The notes beneath the pieces were generated by a model that was not told where the DNA came from, made no database searches, and worked only from the letters and a program-made list of their open reading frames with translations. A stretch of DNA of 25,198 nt from assembly GCA_012727545.1 (NCBI GenBank), contig JAAYHA010000092.1:1-25198 (forward strand). The letters run 5' to 3'. Each line of letters opens with the position of its first letter. The first letter of the stretch is position 1. Source of the stretch: Synergistaceae bacterium (GTDB lineage: Bacteria; Synergistota; Synergistia; Synergistales; Synergistaceae). Both the position numbers and the translations under genes were made by a program. This document shows, piece by piece, positions 1 to 8,367 of this stretch.

Positions 1-995
1 AGTCCTTTGATAGTCCCGCCCTTTTCTATCAGCGAAGCAAAGGGGTTCTCACCCCCTGCGAAGACTTTCCCAAGGTCAGTCATCTGCATGGGGATCCTCA
101 GATCGGGTTTGTCGCTGCCATAGAGATTCATTGCATCTTTCCATGTGAGACGGAAGAAAGGAGTCTCTACCTTCACGCCAAGGATCTCGCAGAAAAGACC
201 TGCAAGGTAGTCTTCTGTCATTTTCATTATGTCTTCTTCTGTGATGAAGCTCATTTCAACGTCTATCTGTGTGAATTCGGGCTGTCTGTCCGCCCTCAGG
301 TCCTCATCCCTGAAACATTTGACTATCTGCATGTACCTGTCGCAGCCGCTTACCATAAGAAGCTGCTTGAAGATCTGCGGTGACTGCGGCAGTGCGTAGA
401 ACTTGCCGGGGTTCACGCGGCTCGGCACAAGATAGTCCCTTGCTCCTTCAGGTGTCGATTTGGTGAGCATTGGGGTCTCAATTTCCATAAAACCGTTATC
501 ACCAAAGAAATTGCGGGTAAACCTTGTAACTTTGTGCCTCGTCAAAAGATTTTTCTGCATCGTCTCACGCCTGAGGTCAAGGTAGCGGAACTTGAGTCTA
601 AGATCCTCATTGACGGAATCTGCATTGTCCATTTCAAACGGGATCAGTTTTGAGGGTGCCAATATTATGAAATCATCTACCAGAAGTTCGACCGAGCCTG
701 TTGCAAGGTCGGGGTTTTCTGTTCCTTCAGGGCGCTGCCGCATTACTCCCTTTACGGCAAGAACGTATTCATTCCTAAGGGAGGATGCCCTTTTATGTGC
801 CTCTGCGTTCAATTCAGGGTTGAATACCACCTGGGTCACTCCGGTCTTGTCCCAGAGTTCGATAAAAATGATGCCTCCAAGGTCACGGCGACAGCGAAGC
901 CAACCGTTGAGGGTCACTTTTTCCCCTGAGTTTTCAAGCCTGGGCTCTCCGCAGAACATAGTTCTCTGCCAGGATGAGTCATAATATCTTTCCAT
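1..995 (-). CDS. aspS: Aspartyl-tRNA synthetase, partial (C-terminus beyond window)
   Basis: This class II synthetase charges tRNA(Asp) in the cytoplasm. Translating the minus strand from the ATG at 995 gives about 331 codons that stay open to the window edge. The N-terminus (MERYYDSSWQRTMCGEPR) leads into an OB-fold anticodon-binding domain. The catalytic core follows, with the linker segment ALPQSPQIFKQLLM and motif 2 (CFRDEDLRADRQPEFTQID). The start is supported by an AGAGGGA Shine-Dalgarno site just upstream. Bacterial AspRS is about 590 residues, so roughly the last 45 percent, including motif 3, is missing. It lies 99 nt downstream of hisS on the same strand, the hisS-aspS order common in Firmicutes and relatives, so co-transcription is likely. 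Whether it is the discriminating or non-discriminating (Asp/Asn) type cannot be decided here. Confidence 0.96.
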   Translation of the reverse strand, partial: MERYYDSSWQRTMFCGEPRLENSGEKVTLNGWLRCRRDLGGIIFIELWDKTGVTQVVFNPELNAEAHKRASSLRNEYVLAVKGVMRQRPEGTENPDLATGSVELLVDDFIILAPSKLIPFEMDNADSVNEDLRLKFRYLDLRRETMQKNLLTRHKVTRFTRNFFGDNGFMEIETPMLTKSTPEGARDYLVPSRVNPGKFYALPQSPQIFKQLLMVSGCDRYMQIVKCFRDEDLRADRQPEFTQIDVEMSFITEEDIMKMTEDYLAGLFCEILGVKVETPFFRLTWKDAMNLYGSDKPDLRIPMQMTDLGKVFAGGENPFASLIEKGGTIKG

Positions 996-1054
996 AAAAA
1001 ATCCCTCTTTCGAAAATGATCTGACAATATTTTTAAAGTTTTTTAGAAAACAGG

Positions 1055-1081
1055 AAACCCCTCATTGATCAAAAGGGGCTT
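1055..1081 (-). terminator. Hairpin between hisS and aspS, weak terminator or processing site
   Basis: An 8-bp inverted repeat with one G-T pair (AAACCCCT at 1055-1062 and AGGGGCTT at 1074-1081) encloses an 11-nt loop. Read on the minus strand it lies after the hisS stop and is followed by CCTGTTTTC, a poor U-tract. It could cause partial termination, attenuation or RNA processing between hisS and aspS. A full terminator is unlikely because no clear aspS promoter was seen after it. Confidence 0.35.
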
Positions 1082-1094
1082 CGAATTTATTGTT

Positions 1095-2351
1095 TTACTG
1101 TAATTTTAATTTGCTGATGATCGACTCAAGTGTCAGTTCTTCCTGAGTTCCCTCTTTGAGATCCTTCAAAGTGATGATATTTTTGTCGAGCTCTTCGCGG
1201 CCGATTATGCAGGCATATTCGGCGAAGTTGCCTGCCGACTTCATCTGGCTTTTCATGCTGCGTCCCATGTAGTCCATGTCGGCAGAAATACGGTTCTGCC
1301 TGAGAGTTCGGACAAGATTCATGATCTCCATCCTGACCTCGGGTTCCGCAGCAACAACATAGACCTTGTTGGCAGGCTCTTTTCCGAAACTGCAGCCCTG
1401 TGCTTCCATTGTCAGTACGACTCTTTCTATACCGGATGCAAATCCTACTCCCGGAACATGCGGTCCGCCGATCGCCTCTGAAAGATTGTCATATCTTCCT
1501 CCTCCACAGACAGCGTTCTGTGAACCAAGGTCTCCGGAAAGGATCTCATATGCCGTTTTGGTGTAGTAATCGAGTCCTCTGACGAGCCTGTTGTCAATTT
1601 TAACAACTGCCCCGATCCGGTCAAGGCCGTTCTTAAGCTGTTCGAAATGCTCTTTACATTCGTCACAAAGGTGTTCCATCACTGCGGGAGCGTTTTCAGT
1701 TATCTCTTTGCAAATAGGGCTTTTGCAGTCAAGGATCCGGAGAGGGTTCCTGTCGTATCGTCCCTTGCATGTGTCACAGAGCTCGTCGAATCTGGTTTTC
1801 AGAAAATCCTGAAGTGCCTTCCTGTAGACCGGACGGCACTTGGGACAGCCGACAGAGTTAAGCACGACCTGAAGGTTTGAAAGGCCAAGACGGCGATAGA
1901 GTTCCATTGAAAAATCTATTACCTCAAGATCAACATATGCATCCTGTGCTCCGAGAGCCTCGATATCAAGCTGTACAAACTGCCTGTAACGACCCTTCTG
2001 CGGCCTCTCGTAGCGGAACATGGGTCCTATCGACCAGAGTTTTGCGGGCTGAGTGCCCTTATACATTTCATTTTCCAGATAGGAACGGACCATGGAGGCT
2101 GTAAGTTCAGGCCTTAATGTTATGCTCCTTCCGCCCTTGTCTTCAAATGTGTACATTTCTTTTTCCACCACATCGGTCGTTTCCCCAACGCCTCTGCAAA
2201 AAAGTTCTGTATGTTCAAATATGGGAAGATGGACCTCCTTGTAACCGTAATCATCCGCCACATTACGGCAAATGCCTGTTACATAAGCCCATTTCCATGA
2301 TTCGTCGCCAAGTATGTCTCTCGTTCCGCGCGGTGCCCTGATGATGTCCAC
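1095..2351 (-). CDS. hisS: Histidyl-tRNA synthetase
   Basis: This class II synthetase charges tRNA(His). The product is 418 residues, normal for bacterial HisRS. It opens with the typical APRGTRDIL segment. Motif 2 contains FRYERPQKGRYRQF, histidine-A motif 1 is LVRGLDYYTKTAYE, and motif 3 is in GVGFASGIERVVL. The last ~90 residues are the HGTP anticodon-binding domain. The start is a GTG at 2351 preceded by AGGAGG at 2360-2365 with an 8-nt spacer, which settles the start. The upstream ~140 nt separate it from the divergent L,D-transpeptidase gene. I saw no T-box or other leader structure there. It is the first gene of a probable hisS-aspS operon. Confidence 0.98.
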   Translation of the reverse strand: MDIIRAPRGTRDILGDESWKWAYVTGICRNVADDYGYKEVHLPIFEHTELFCRGVGETTDVVEKEMYTFEDKGGRSITLRPELTASMVRSYLENEMYKGTQPAKLWSIGPMFRYERPQKGRYRQFVQLDIEALGAQDAYVDLEVIDFSMELYRRLGLSNLQVVLNSVGCPKCRPVYRKALQDFLKTRFDELCDTCKGRYDRNPLRILDCKSPICKEITENAPAVMEHLCDECKEHFEQLKNGLDRIGAVVKIDNRLVRGLDYYTKTAYEILSGDLGSQNAVCGGGRYDNLSEAIGGPHVPGVGFASGIERVVLTMEAQGCSFGKEPANKVYVVAAEPEVRMEIMNLVRTLRQNRISADMDYMGRSMKSQMKSAGNFAEYACIIGREELDKNIITLKDLKEGTQEELTLESIISKLKLQ

Positions 2352-2451
2352 AACAGCCGCCTCCTGATAAAAGATTTGTTTTTCATTCTGTTCAAACTGT
2401 TATGATACTTCATTATGCACAAACCTTACAAGTAGCAAATTTTTCAATGTT

Positions 2452-2460
2452 TGTTATAAT
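2452..2460 (+). promoter_or_regulatory. Extended -10 promoter for L,D-transpeptidase gene
   Basis: TGTTATAAT is a perfect extended -10 element (TGn plus TATAAT). It lies 33 nt before the start codon and no good -35 is seen at 17 nt, as expected for extended -10 promoters. GGGAG at 2481-2485 is the ribosome binding site of the gene that follows. Confidence 0.6.
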
Positions 2461-2492
2461 TAACGTCGCATCATTTATCAGGGAGTGTTTTT

Positions 2493-3038
2493 ATGAAAAA
2501 ATTAATCGCTCTTATTATGATCATTTTGATATTTATGGTTTATGCGGATAAAAGCAATGCTTCCCAGACATGGCAGCCAAAAGCCGGAGAAAACTGGATC
2601 GGTATAAATAAAGAACAGCTAAGGCTGACCCTTTACAATGGCCAGGACCCGGTCAAAGCATGGCAGATATCCATTGGCAAAGGAAAAGGCGCTGAGAAAA
2701 AATCCCGTTTTGACCTCATAACACCTTCCGGCACATTCACCATTTATCGTGTTGTGGAGGACGCGACCAAACTTGTCTATGATCCTGCATGGTTCAACGA
2801 ACCCGGAGAGCCTGAGGCAGGAGTATACGGATCAAAACTTATCTCTTTTTACAACAAGTGGCAGATAGCCATTCATGGGACAAACAACCCCTCATCGATA
2901 GGAAAATGGGCCACACATGGCTGTATAAGGCTGAGGAACAGGGATATTGAGGAACTTGTAAAAAACGTAAACCCGAAGATGAAACTGGTAATAGTTGAAA
3001 GAGACCCAAAAAATAAATTTTTTAAAGAGACTATTTGA
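2493..3038 (+). CDS. Exported L,D-transpeptidase (YkuD domain)
   Basis: The predicted role is cross-linking or remodelling of peptidoglycan outside the cytoplasmic membrane through a cysteine acyl-enzyme. The product is 181 residues. Residues 1-23 form a signal peptide (KK, hydrophobic core, SNA before the cleavage site). The YkuD domain runs from about 33 to 171. The active-site block is visible as H128-G-T and T141-HGCIRL, which gives catalytic Cys144 and His142 in the family pattern HGx(n)[ST]HGC[IV]RL. The start is ATG with GGGAG 7 nt upstream and an extended -10 promoter before it. There is no LysM or other cell-wall-binding domain, so this is a minimal exported enzyme. The small ORF at 3098 lies 59 nt downstream and may be co-transcribed. 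Whether it cross-links peptidoglycan or anchors a protein cannot be told from sequence. Confidence 0.93.
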   Translation: MKKLIALIMIILIFMVYADKSNASQTWQPKAGENWIGINKEQLRLTLYNGQDPVKAWQISIGKGKGAEKKSRFDLITPSGTFTIYRVVEDATKLVYDPAWFNEPGEPEAGVYGSKLISFYNKWQIAIHGTNNPSSIGKWATHGCIRLRNRDIEELVKNVNPKMKLVIVERDPKNKFFKETI

Positions 3039-3097
3039 ACCCATATAGATAAACGTAACTAAACAACCAATATTATAAACAAGGGGATGAGAATACT

Positions 3098-3328
3098 ATG
3101 AGCCGTGCATTTGTAAAAGAAGACGACGGTGAACGGGGAAATCTTATCTCCGACATCCAACACCGAGAATCTAAAGTTGAGTGGCTCAGGATCCAGGAAA
3201 AAAAACTGGATACTCTTCTGAATGACCCTAAATCAAAAAAAATCAAACCCGAAACTCTAGAACGTTGGATAAAGGAGACCCGTGAAGACATAGAGAAAAC
3301 AAGAAATGAGCTGGGTTACCGGGACTGA
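3098..3328 (+). CDS. Small charged helical protein of unknown function
   Basis: The product is 76 residues, cytoplasmic (no signal peptide or membrane segment), very rich in Lys, Glu, Asp and Arg. From residue ~15 to the end it looks almost wholly helical, with coiled-coil character in the segments around VEWLRIQEKKLDTLL and RWIKETREDIEKTRNEL. The start is supported by AAGGGGATGAG just upstream. The N-terminus MSRAFVKEDDG resembles, from memory, the first residues of some GreA/GreB-like proteins, but no Gre domain follows. It lies 59 nt after the L,D-transpeptidase gene on the same strand. I do not recognise a function. The strong ribosome binding site and codon use argue for a real gene. Confidence 0.7.
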   Translation: MSRAFVKEDDGERGNLISDIQHRESKVEWLRIQEKKLDTLLNDPKSKKIKPETLERWIKETREDIEKTRNELGYRD

Positions 3329-3681
3329 AAACAGTTCCTTGTCAGACAGGCCCGCTTATGCTTATGCTTTTTCTTTTTACTGAAACTTTTCTGCCGATGA
3401 TTGCGTTAATTGTCTATAACCTTTAAACTGGACAAATGTTTACTTATGCCGCTACACGGAAGGGACGTGAGACAAAAATTGAAAAAAAACACTGGTGTCT
3501 GGTGTAACAGACACGTAAACGCTTTCAGCAAGCCCTTAACAATATCCGCTTTGCTTCACTTATCCTCACATCATAGCAGCGCAGTAGTCTTCTCAACTGC
3601 CTCCCCTATATATGGCAAACAACTTCGAATATGACCTCCGGAAAGAAACTACCAATACTATTCTTTAAGGAGGCATATATT
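3329..3681 (+). other. Long intergenic region / possible leader of the ABC importer operon
   Basis: This 353-nt stretch has no convincing gene. It holds a perfect 7-bp inverted repeat (GTGTCTG 3495-3501, loop GTGTAA, CAGACAC 3508-3514), not followed by T residues, so it is not a classical terminator. T-rich DNA lies just after the preceding gene (about 3367-3378). A weak -10-like TATAAC is at 3415-3420. The ribosome binding site AAGGAGG at 3667-3673 belongs to the ATPase gene. A 74-codon reading frame at 3410-3634 starts with TTG, has no Shine-Dalgarno site and an unconvincing composition. I could not match any riboswitch class by eye. Confidence 0.5.
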
Positions 3682-4467
3682 GTGAATATAACCAACAAAC
3701 CACTCATTGTAGTAGAAAATCTTTGTAAGGGCTTTGAGGATGGTGAAGTACTGAAGAATGTCAGCTTTACCATTCGTGAGGGTGACCTGGCATCTATAAT
3801 TGGTCCTTCCGGATGCGGAAAGTCGACCTTCCTTCGTTGTCTCAACTGCCTTGAACTCCTCGACTCAGGCTCGATCTCTATCGCCGGAGTGACCATATCA
3901 CGCAGGCCGGGGCAGGTCCCTGATGAAAAAATGCTTGATATCGCTCACGAGATAAGGAGCGAAGTTGGCATGGTGTTCCAAAGTTACAACCTGTTCCCGC
4001 ACAAAACGATAATTGATAATATTATGCTCGCTCCCATGGTCGTAAAAAAACAGGGCAAAGACGAAGCATATGAATTGGCAATGAAGCTTCTGGATAAGGT
4101 AGGCCTTAAAGGATTCGCTTCCAAGTATCCTTCGACCCTCTCCGGCGGTCAGAGCCAGAGGGCCGCTATCGCAAGAGCGCTGGCAATGAATCCCAGAGTA
4201 ATGCTCTATGATGAACCGACATCAGCCCTAGATCCTGAACTCGTCGGAGAAGTACTTCAGGTCATGAAAGACCTTGACGCAGAAGGAATGACACAGATAA
4301 TTGTCACCCATGAAATGAAATTCGCACGAGACGCATCCGACTACATAATATTTATGGACAATGGCGAGATAGTTGAGTACGACGACGGAGACATACTGTT
4401 CACAACGCCAAAAAGCGAACGGACAAAAGCTTTCCTCCGCCACTTCGTCAACACGGGGGTAGCGTAA
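3682..4467 (+). CDS. Polar amino-acid ABC importer, ATP-binding subunit
   Basis: This cytoplasmic ATPase (GlnQ/HisP family) energises the importer encoded by the next gene. All nucleotide-binding motifs are present: Walker A GPSGCGKST (41-49), Q-loop in MVFQSYNLFPHK, signature LSGGQSQRAAIARAL, Walker B VMLYDEPTSALD and the H-loop IIVTHEM. I chose the GTG at 3682 because AAGGAGG sits 8 nt upstream and the protein then begins just before the ABC domain at 261 residues, normal for the family. An ATG at 3631 in the same frame would add 17 residues without a ribosome binding site. The stop is 2 nt before the start of the fused binding protein/permease gene, so the two are translationally linked. 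The exact amino-acid substrate is not readable. Confidence 0.96.
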   Translation: MNITNKPLIVVENLCKGFEDGEVLKNVSFTIREGDLASIIGPSGCGKSTFLRCLNCLELLDSGSISIAGVTISRRPGQVPDEKMLDIAHEIRSEVGMVFQSYNLFPHKTIIDNIMLAPMVVKKQGKDEAYELAMKLLDKVGLKGFASKYPSTLSGGQSQRAAIARALAMNPRVMLYDEPTSALDPELVGEVLQVMKDLDAEGMTQIIVTHEMKFARDASDYIIFMDNGEIVEYDDGDILFTTPKSERTKAFLRHFVNTGVA

Positions 4468-4469
4468 AG

Positions 4470-6026
4470 ATGAAAAAATTAGCACTGTTGTTTACAGTAA
4501 TTATGCTGCTAGTGTCTTCTGCCTGTGCACTTCAGGCTGAAGAAATGAAAGAGCTTACCTGGGGAGGAGACTCCGAAGGCGGCTTCCCCTATATGTTCCC
4601 AAATCCCCAAAACACAGATGAACTGATAGGTTTCGAGGTCGATATCGTAGACGCCCTTGCCGAGCAGATGGGGCGTAAACCGGTCTATGTGAACAATGCA
4701 TGGGAAAATTTAATACCCGGACTCAACAGAAAGCTTTACGATATTTCCATCAACGGCCTGGAAGTGACCCCCGAGCACAAAGAGGTAGTCAACTTCTCAA
4801 TACCTTATTACAAAACTTATCTTCAGCTTGCCGTCCGTAAAAACGACAATTCAATTAAGACACTTGAGGACTGCAAAGGTAAAAAGGTCGGGACTTTAAA
4901 GGAGAGTTTTGCGCAGGAACTGCTTGAAGAGGTCGGGGATATCGACATAAGGACATACAACGTCGAGGCTAACACTTACGAAGATCTTGCGAACGGAAGG
5001 CTTGACGCTGCTTTCTTCGACCATCCGATTGCGCTATATTCGGCCGGCTTTAACCCGGAGATCAAGTTTGTCGGCCCTGAGGTAGGCGAACTTGAATATG
5101 CAATAGCTATCAGAATGGAAGACAAGGAACTGCTGACAGAAGTAAACAAGGCACTTGTCGCACTGCGTGATTCCGGCAAGCTTCGTGAGATATATGACAG
5201 ATGGAACCTCTGGACACCCACAATGGCTGCCGAATTCAATGACTACAGCCCTTCGAAGATCGAGGCTTCAAGATACAACGAATGGGCTGAAGCGCACAGG
5301 CCGAACCTCACGTTTGCGAAACGCCTCGACAGATATAAAGATGCCCTGCCCGCTTTCGGCCGAGCTGCGATCGTAACGATGCAGGTCTCCATAACTGCTA
5401 TGATCCTTGCCATCACACTTGGGCTCACCCTGGCCATTACAAGGGTCTTCGCCCCCAAATGGGTAGCCTCTATCGCTACTCTTTATATTGAGGTCGTGAG
5501 AGGGACACCTGTACTGATCCAGCTGTTCTTTATCTTCTACGGACTTCCCAGCATTGGGGTCAAGTTCTCTCCCTTCTGGGCAGGAGCCATCGGTCTTGGG
5601 CTGAATTACGCCGCATACGAAGCTGAAATTTATCGCTCCGGATTGTTCGCGATACCCAGGACACAATGGGAATCCGCTCTTGCTCTGGGCATGACAAGAT
5701 GGCAGGCAATGAGGGAGGTCATACTTCCCCAGGCAGTCCGTGTAGTCATCCCCCCGATAACGAACGACTTTATCTCACTGCTTAAAGATTCATCGCTCGT
5801 GTCGATAATAACGATGGTCGACCTTACGAAGGCCTACGGACAGATATCAGCAACTTACTATGACTACTTCGGACCCGGCATAATAGTTGCCATTATCTAT
5901 CTGCTGCTTGGACTGCCTTTTGTAAGATTCGCCCGATATACTGAAAAAAGACTGGCAGCGGTGGACAAGGACGGTAAATACGGTCACAGGGAAAATATTT
6001 ACCGCTCATCAACACGCTATATCTGA
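4470..6026 (+). CDS. Fused amino-acid binding protein and ABC permease (SBP_bac_3 plus HisM-type)
   Basis: One polypeptide of 518 residues carries both the extracytoplasmic solute receptor and the membrane channel of the importer. Residues 1-23 are a signal or anchor segment; the Cys19 context (VSSAC) is a poor lipobox. Residues ~27-245 are a family 3 solute-binding domain (GFEVDIVDALAEQMG, DISINGLEVTPEHKEVVNFS, FFDHPIALYSAGFN). Residues ~290-490 are a HisM/GlnP-type permease with several membrane segments and the EAA loop (WESALALGMTRWQAM and following, 400-422) that docks on the ATPase. This fusion resembles known GlnPH-type proteins, so binding protein and channel are fixed at one-to-one stoichiometry. 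The start is 2 nt after the ATPase stop. The gene is followed by the 6051-6083 hairpin. Confidence 0.94.
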   Translation: MKKLALLFTVIMLLVSSACALQAEEMKELTWGGDSEGGFPYMFPNPQNTDELIGFEVDIVDALAEQMGRKPVYVNNAWENLIPGLNRKLYDISINGLEVTPEHKEVVNFSIPYYKTYLQLAVRKNDNSIKTLEDCKGKKVGTLKESFAQELLEEVGDIDIRTYNVEANTYEDLANGRLDAAFFDHPIALYSAGFNPEIKFVGPEVGELEYAIAIRMEDKELLTEVNKALVALRDSGKLREIYDRWNLWTPTMAAEFNDYSPSKIEASRYNEWAEAHRPNLTFAKRLDRYKDALPAFGRAAIVTMQVSITAMILAITLGLTLAITRVFAPKWVASIATLYIEVVRGTPVLIQLFFIFYGLPSIGVKFSPFWAGAIGLGLNYAAYEAEIYRSGLFAIPRTQWESALALGMTRWQAMREVILPQAVRVVIPPITNDFISLLKDSSLVSIITMVDLTKAYGQISATYYDYFGPGIIVAIIYLLLGLPFVRFARYTEKRLAAVDKDGKYGHRENIYRSSTRYI

Positions 6027-6050
6027 TCCAACAACTTTTAGTGAACGAAA

Positions 6051-6083
6051 AACAGAGCCGGCCCTTCAGAGGCCGGCTCTGTT
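6051..6083. terminator. Bidirectional intrinsic terminator
   Basis: A perfect 13-bp inverted repeat (AACAGAGCCGGCC and GGCCGGCTCTGTT) surrounds a 7-nt loop. It sits between converging genes: the ABC importer operon on plus and recD2 on minus. The T-tract is better on the minus strand (CTGTTTTTCG), so it should stop the pepA-recD2 operon. On plus the hairpin is strong but the tail (TCATGTC) is poor. Confidence 0.85.
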
Positions 6084-6112
6084 CATGTCAACATGCAGAT
6101 ACCCGGGCAGGA

Positions 6113-8362
6113 CTATATAGTTTGCCTGCCTATAAGACATTCTTTAAGTCTGCCCGCAAGCCTGGTGTACCTTTTGCGTGTCTTGTCGTTCTTCACTGCT
6201 ATTGCAACAGCTTTTTTTGTTCCTACAATCACGACAAGCTTTTTACCCCTTGTTATGCCTGTGTAAAGAAGGTTTCTCTGCAGCATCATATAATGCTGCG
6301 TCATTATTGGTATGACTACTGCGGGATACTCTGATCCCTGTGATTTATGGATCGAAACAGCATAGGCATGGATGAGCTCATCCAACTCAGAAAAATCATA
6401 TGAGACGCGGCCGCTGTCCATTTCGACTATTACTTTGCTTTCTTCGCCGTCTATTCTGTGGACTGTCCCAATATCACCGTTGTAAACATCCTTTTCGTAG
6501 TTGTTGCGTATCTGCATGACCTTGTCGCCTTCCTGAACGATCCTGCCCATCCTCTGGACCTTTGATCCATGTTGGATATTGAGGACCTCCCTCAATTCTG
6601 AGTTCAGCCTTGTGGTACCGACAGATCCCCTGTGCATAGGGGTAAGGACCTGGATATCCTTTACCGGGTCGAAACCGAACTTCTGAGGGATCCTAATGGT
6701 CACAAGTTCTTTAATTATTTCAAGGGCCTTATCGGGGTCGTTTTGCTCAATAAAATAAAAATCAGATGGAGAATTGCCATTACTTTTGTCTTCAAGGCAG
6801 GGCATCTCTCCGCTGTTGATCCTGTGTGCATTGACCACTATCATGCTCTCTTCACCCTGCCTGAATATCTCTTTGAGGTGGACAACAGGACAGATGCCGG
6901 AGTTGATTATGTCTTTAAGGACATTCCCGGGACCGACTGACGGAAGCTGGTCTACGTCCCCGACAAAAACAACAGATGCTTCCTTCGGAATGGCTTTCAG
7001 GAGATGGTGGAACAGTATCTGGTCAATCATTGAAGCTTCATCCACCACCAAAAGGTCACAGTCAAGGGTGTTCGTTTCGTTTTTCATGAAATCTCCGCCG
7101 GCCATTGAACTCCCTGTGTACTCAAGCATCCGATGGATCGTTTTTGCCTCATGCCCGGTCGCCTCAGTCATCCTTTTGGCCGCCCTGCCTGTTGGGGCAG
7201 CGAGCATTATTCGAAAACCCCTTTCAGACCTTATCTTGATTATAGCCTTTATCAGGGTGGTTTTACCGGTCCCCGGACCACCTGTGATCACCATTACCTG
7301 TGAGCTAAGAGCCGTCTTCAGTGCTTCAGTCTGCTGTTCTGCGAAGTTTATGCCCAGCTCCTGCTGGACCCAGGGTATCACTATATCAGGGGCAGCATAG
7401 TGTCCATTGAACGGAGACGAGAGTATTCTGCATAGATTCTTTGCAGAATGGACCTCTGCGTAATGGAAAGGAGGAAGGTAGACGGCACAGTCATCTTTTC
7501 CCTCAATGTCCGTATACCATTCGATTATAAGTTCCTGGTTGAGCCTGCCGTCCTCTATACCTTTTTCTACCAGCTCCGGAGAGACAGAGAGTATTTCAGC
7601 TGCTGATGCTGTCAGCTCTTCTATCGGCACAAAGACATGCCCGTCCCTGGTCAGTTCATTCATGACGTGAAGTACCCCCGCTCTTATTCGGAGGGGAGAT
7701 TCTTTGCTGAACCCCATGCTGTAAGCGATCTTGTCGGCAGTTACGAAACCGATGCCGAAAATATCGACAGCGAGCCTGTATGGATTTTCCTGAAGCACCT
7801 GGACCGAGGCGCTCCCATAATGCCGGAATACTCTGAGTGCGTAACCTGTTCCGATGCCGTAGCTCTGAAGGAAGAGCATGACCCCACGCATCTCTCTCTG
7901 TTCAAGCCATGCTTGATGTATGGCCGTTGCCTTCTTCTCCCCGATACCTTCAATATCAAGCAGCTTTTCAGGTTGGGTATCCAGTATCTTAAAAGAATCA
8001 GCCCCGAAAAATGAGACGATCTTTTCGGCTATCGAAGGGCCTATACCTTTTATCAGACCCGAGCCAAGATATTTCTCTATCCCCTGGATCGAGGAGGGTG
8101 CAAATGATCTGTACTCCACTACTTTGAACTGCGATCCGAATTTGGGATGATCTGTCCAGAGACCTTTCATACTAAGCACTTCCCCTACTGCGGGAGAGGC
8201 AATCGTACCCACAGCAGTGACCAGCTCGGGATAACCCTTCACAGCGATGCGGAGAACAGCATAGCCGCTCTCCGCGTCACTGTATGTTATGCGTTCGATC
8301 TGACCGGTCAGTTCTTTTGTTTCCTTATCATCACCGGAGTGCTGCGGTGCTTTGTATCCCAT
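6113..8362 (-). CDS. recD2: RecD2-type ATP-dependent DNA helicase
   Basis: This SF1B helicase is predicted to unwind DNA 5' to 3' and acts in repair or replication-fork processing in bacteria, independently of RecBC. The length of 749 residues fits RecD2. An N-terminal domain (1-~95) is followed by helix-hairpin-helix motifs (GLIKGIGPSIAEKI 103-116, LLDIEGIGEKKATAI 135-148, DIFGIGFVTADKIA 200-213). The helicase core has Walker A GGPGTGKT (361-368), motif Ia APTGRAAKRM (389-398), Walker B DEAS (441-444), motif III GDVDQLPSVGPG and a C-terminal motif VI region with HAYAVSIHKSQGSEYP. The start is 5 nt after the stop of the cysteine desulfidase-like gene and its ribosome binding site is weak, suggesting translational coupling. 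It is the last gene of the operon. Being tied to amino-acid catabolic genes is unusual but may be incidental. Confidence 0.95.
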   Translation of the reverse strand: MGYKAPQHSGDDKETKELTGQIERITYSDAESGYAVLRIAVKGYPELVTAVGTIASPAVGEVLSMKGLWTDHPKFGSQFKVVEYRSFAPSSIQGIEKYLGSGLIKGIGPSIAEKIVSFFGADSFKILDTQPEKLLDIEGIGEKKATAIHQAWLEQREMRGVMLFLQSYGIGTGYALRVFRHYGSASVQVLQENPYRLAVDIFGIGFVTADKIAYSMGFSKESPLRIRAGVLHVMNELTRDGHVFVPIEELTASAAEILSVSPELVEKGIEDGRLNQELIIEWYTDIEGKDDCAVYLPPFHYAEVHSAKNLCRILSSPFNGHYAAPDIVIPWVQQELGINFAEQQTEALKTALSSQVMVITGGPGTGKTTLIKAIIKIRSERGFRIMLAAPTGRAAKRMTEATGHEAKTIHRMLEYTGSSMAGGDFMKNETNTLDCDLLVVDEASMIDQILFHHLLKAIPKEASVVFVGDVDQLPSVGPGNVLKDIINSGICPVVHLKEIFRQGEESMIVVNAHRINSGEMPCLEDKSNGNSPSDFYFIEQNDPDKALEIIKELVTIRIPQKFGFDPVKDIQVLTPMHRGSVGTTRLNSELREVLNIQHGSKVQRMGRIVQEGDKVMQIRNNYEKDVYNGDIGTVHRIDGEESKVIVEMDSGRVSYDFSELDELIHAYAVSIHKSQGSEYPAVVIPIMTQHYMMLQRNLLYTGITRGKKLVVIVGTKKAVAIAVKNDKTRKRYTRLAGRLKECLIGRQTI

Positions 8363-8367
8363 TTCCG

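Noticed and set aside
592..984. Open frame of 130 codons on plus, opposite aspS
   Set aside because: It is antisense to the well-supported aspS N-terminal domain and shows no protein-like features.
2352..2492. T-box leader upstream of hisS
   Set aside because: The space is only about 140 nt, I saw no T-box bulge sequence or terminator/antiterminator pair, and AGGAGG sits directly before the GTG start.
3410..3634. Possible 74-codon gene in the region before the ABC importer
   Set aside because: It starts with TTG, has no Shine-Dalgarno site and an unconvincing composition, so I treat the region as intergenic.
6774..7400. Open frame of 208 codons on plus, opposite recD2
   Set aside because: It lies wholly inside the helicase core on the other strand and has no domain or ribosome binding site.
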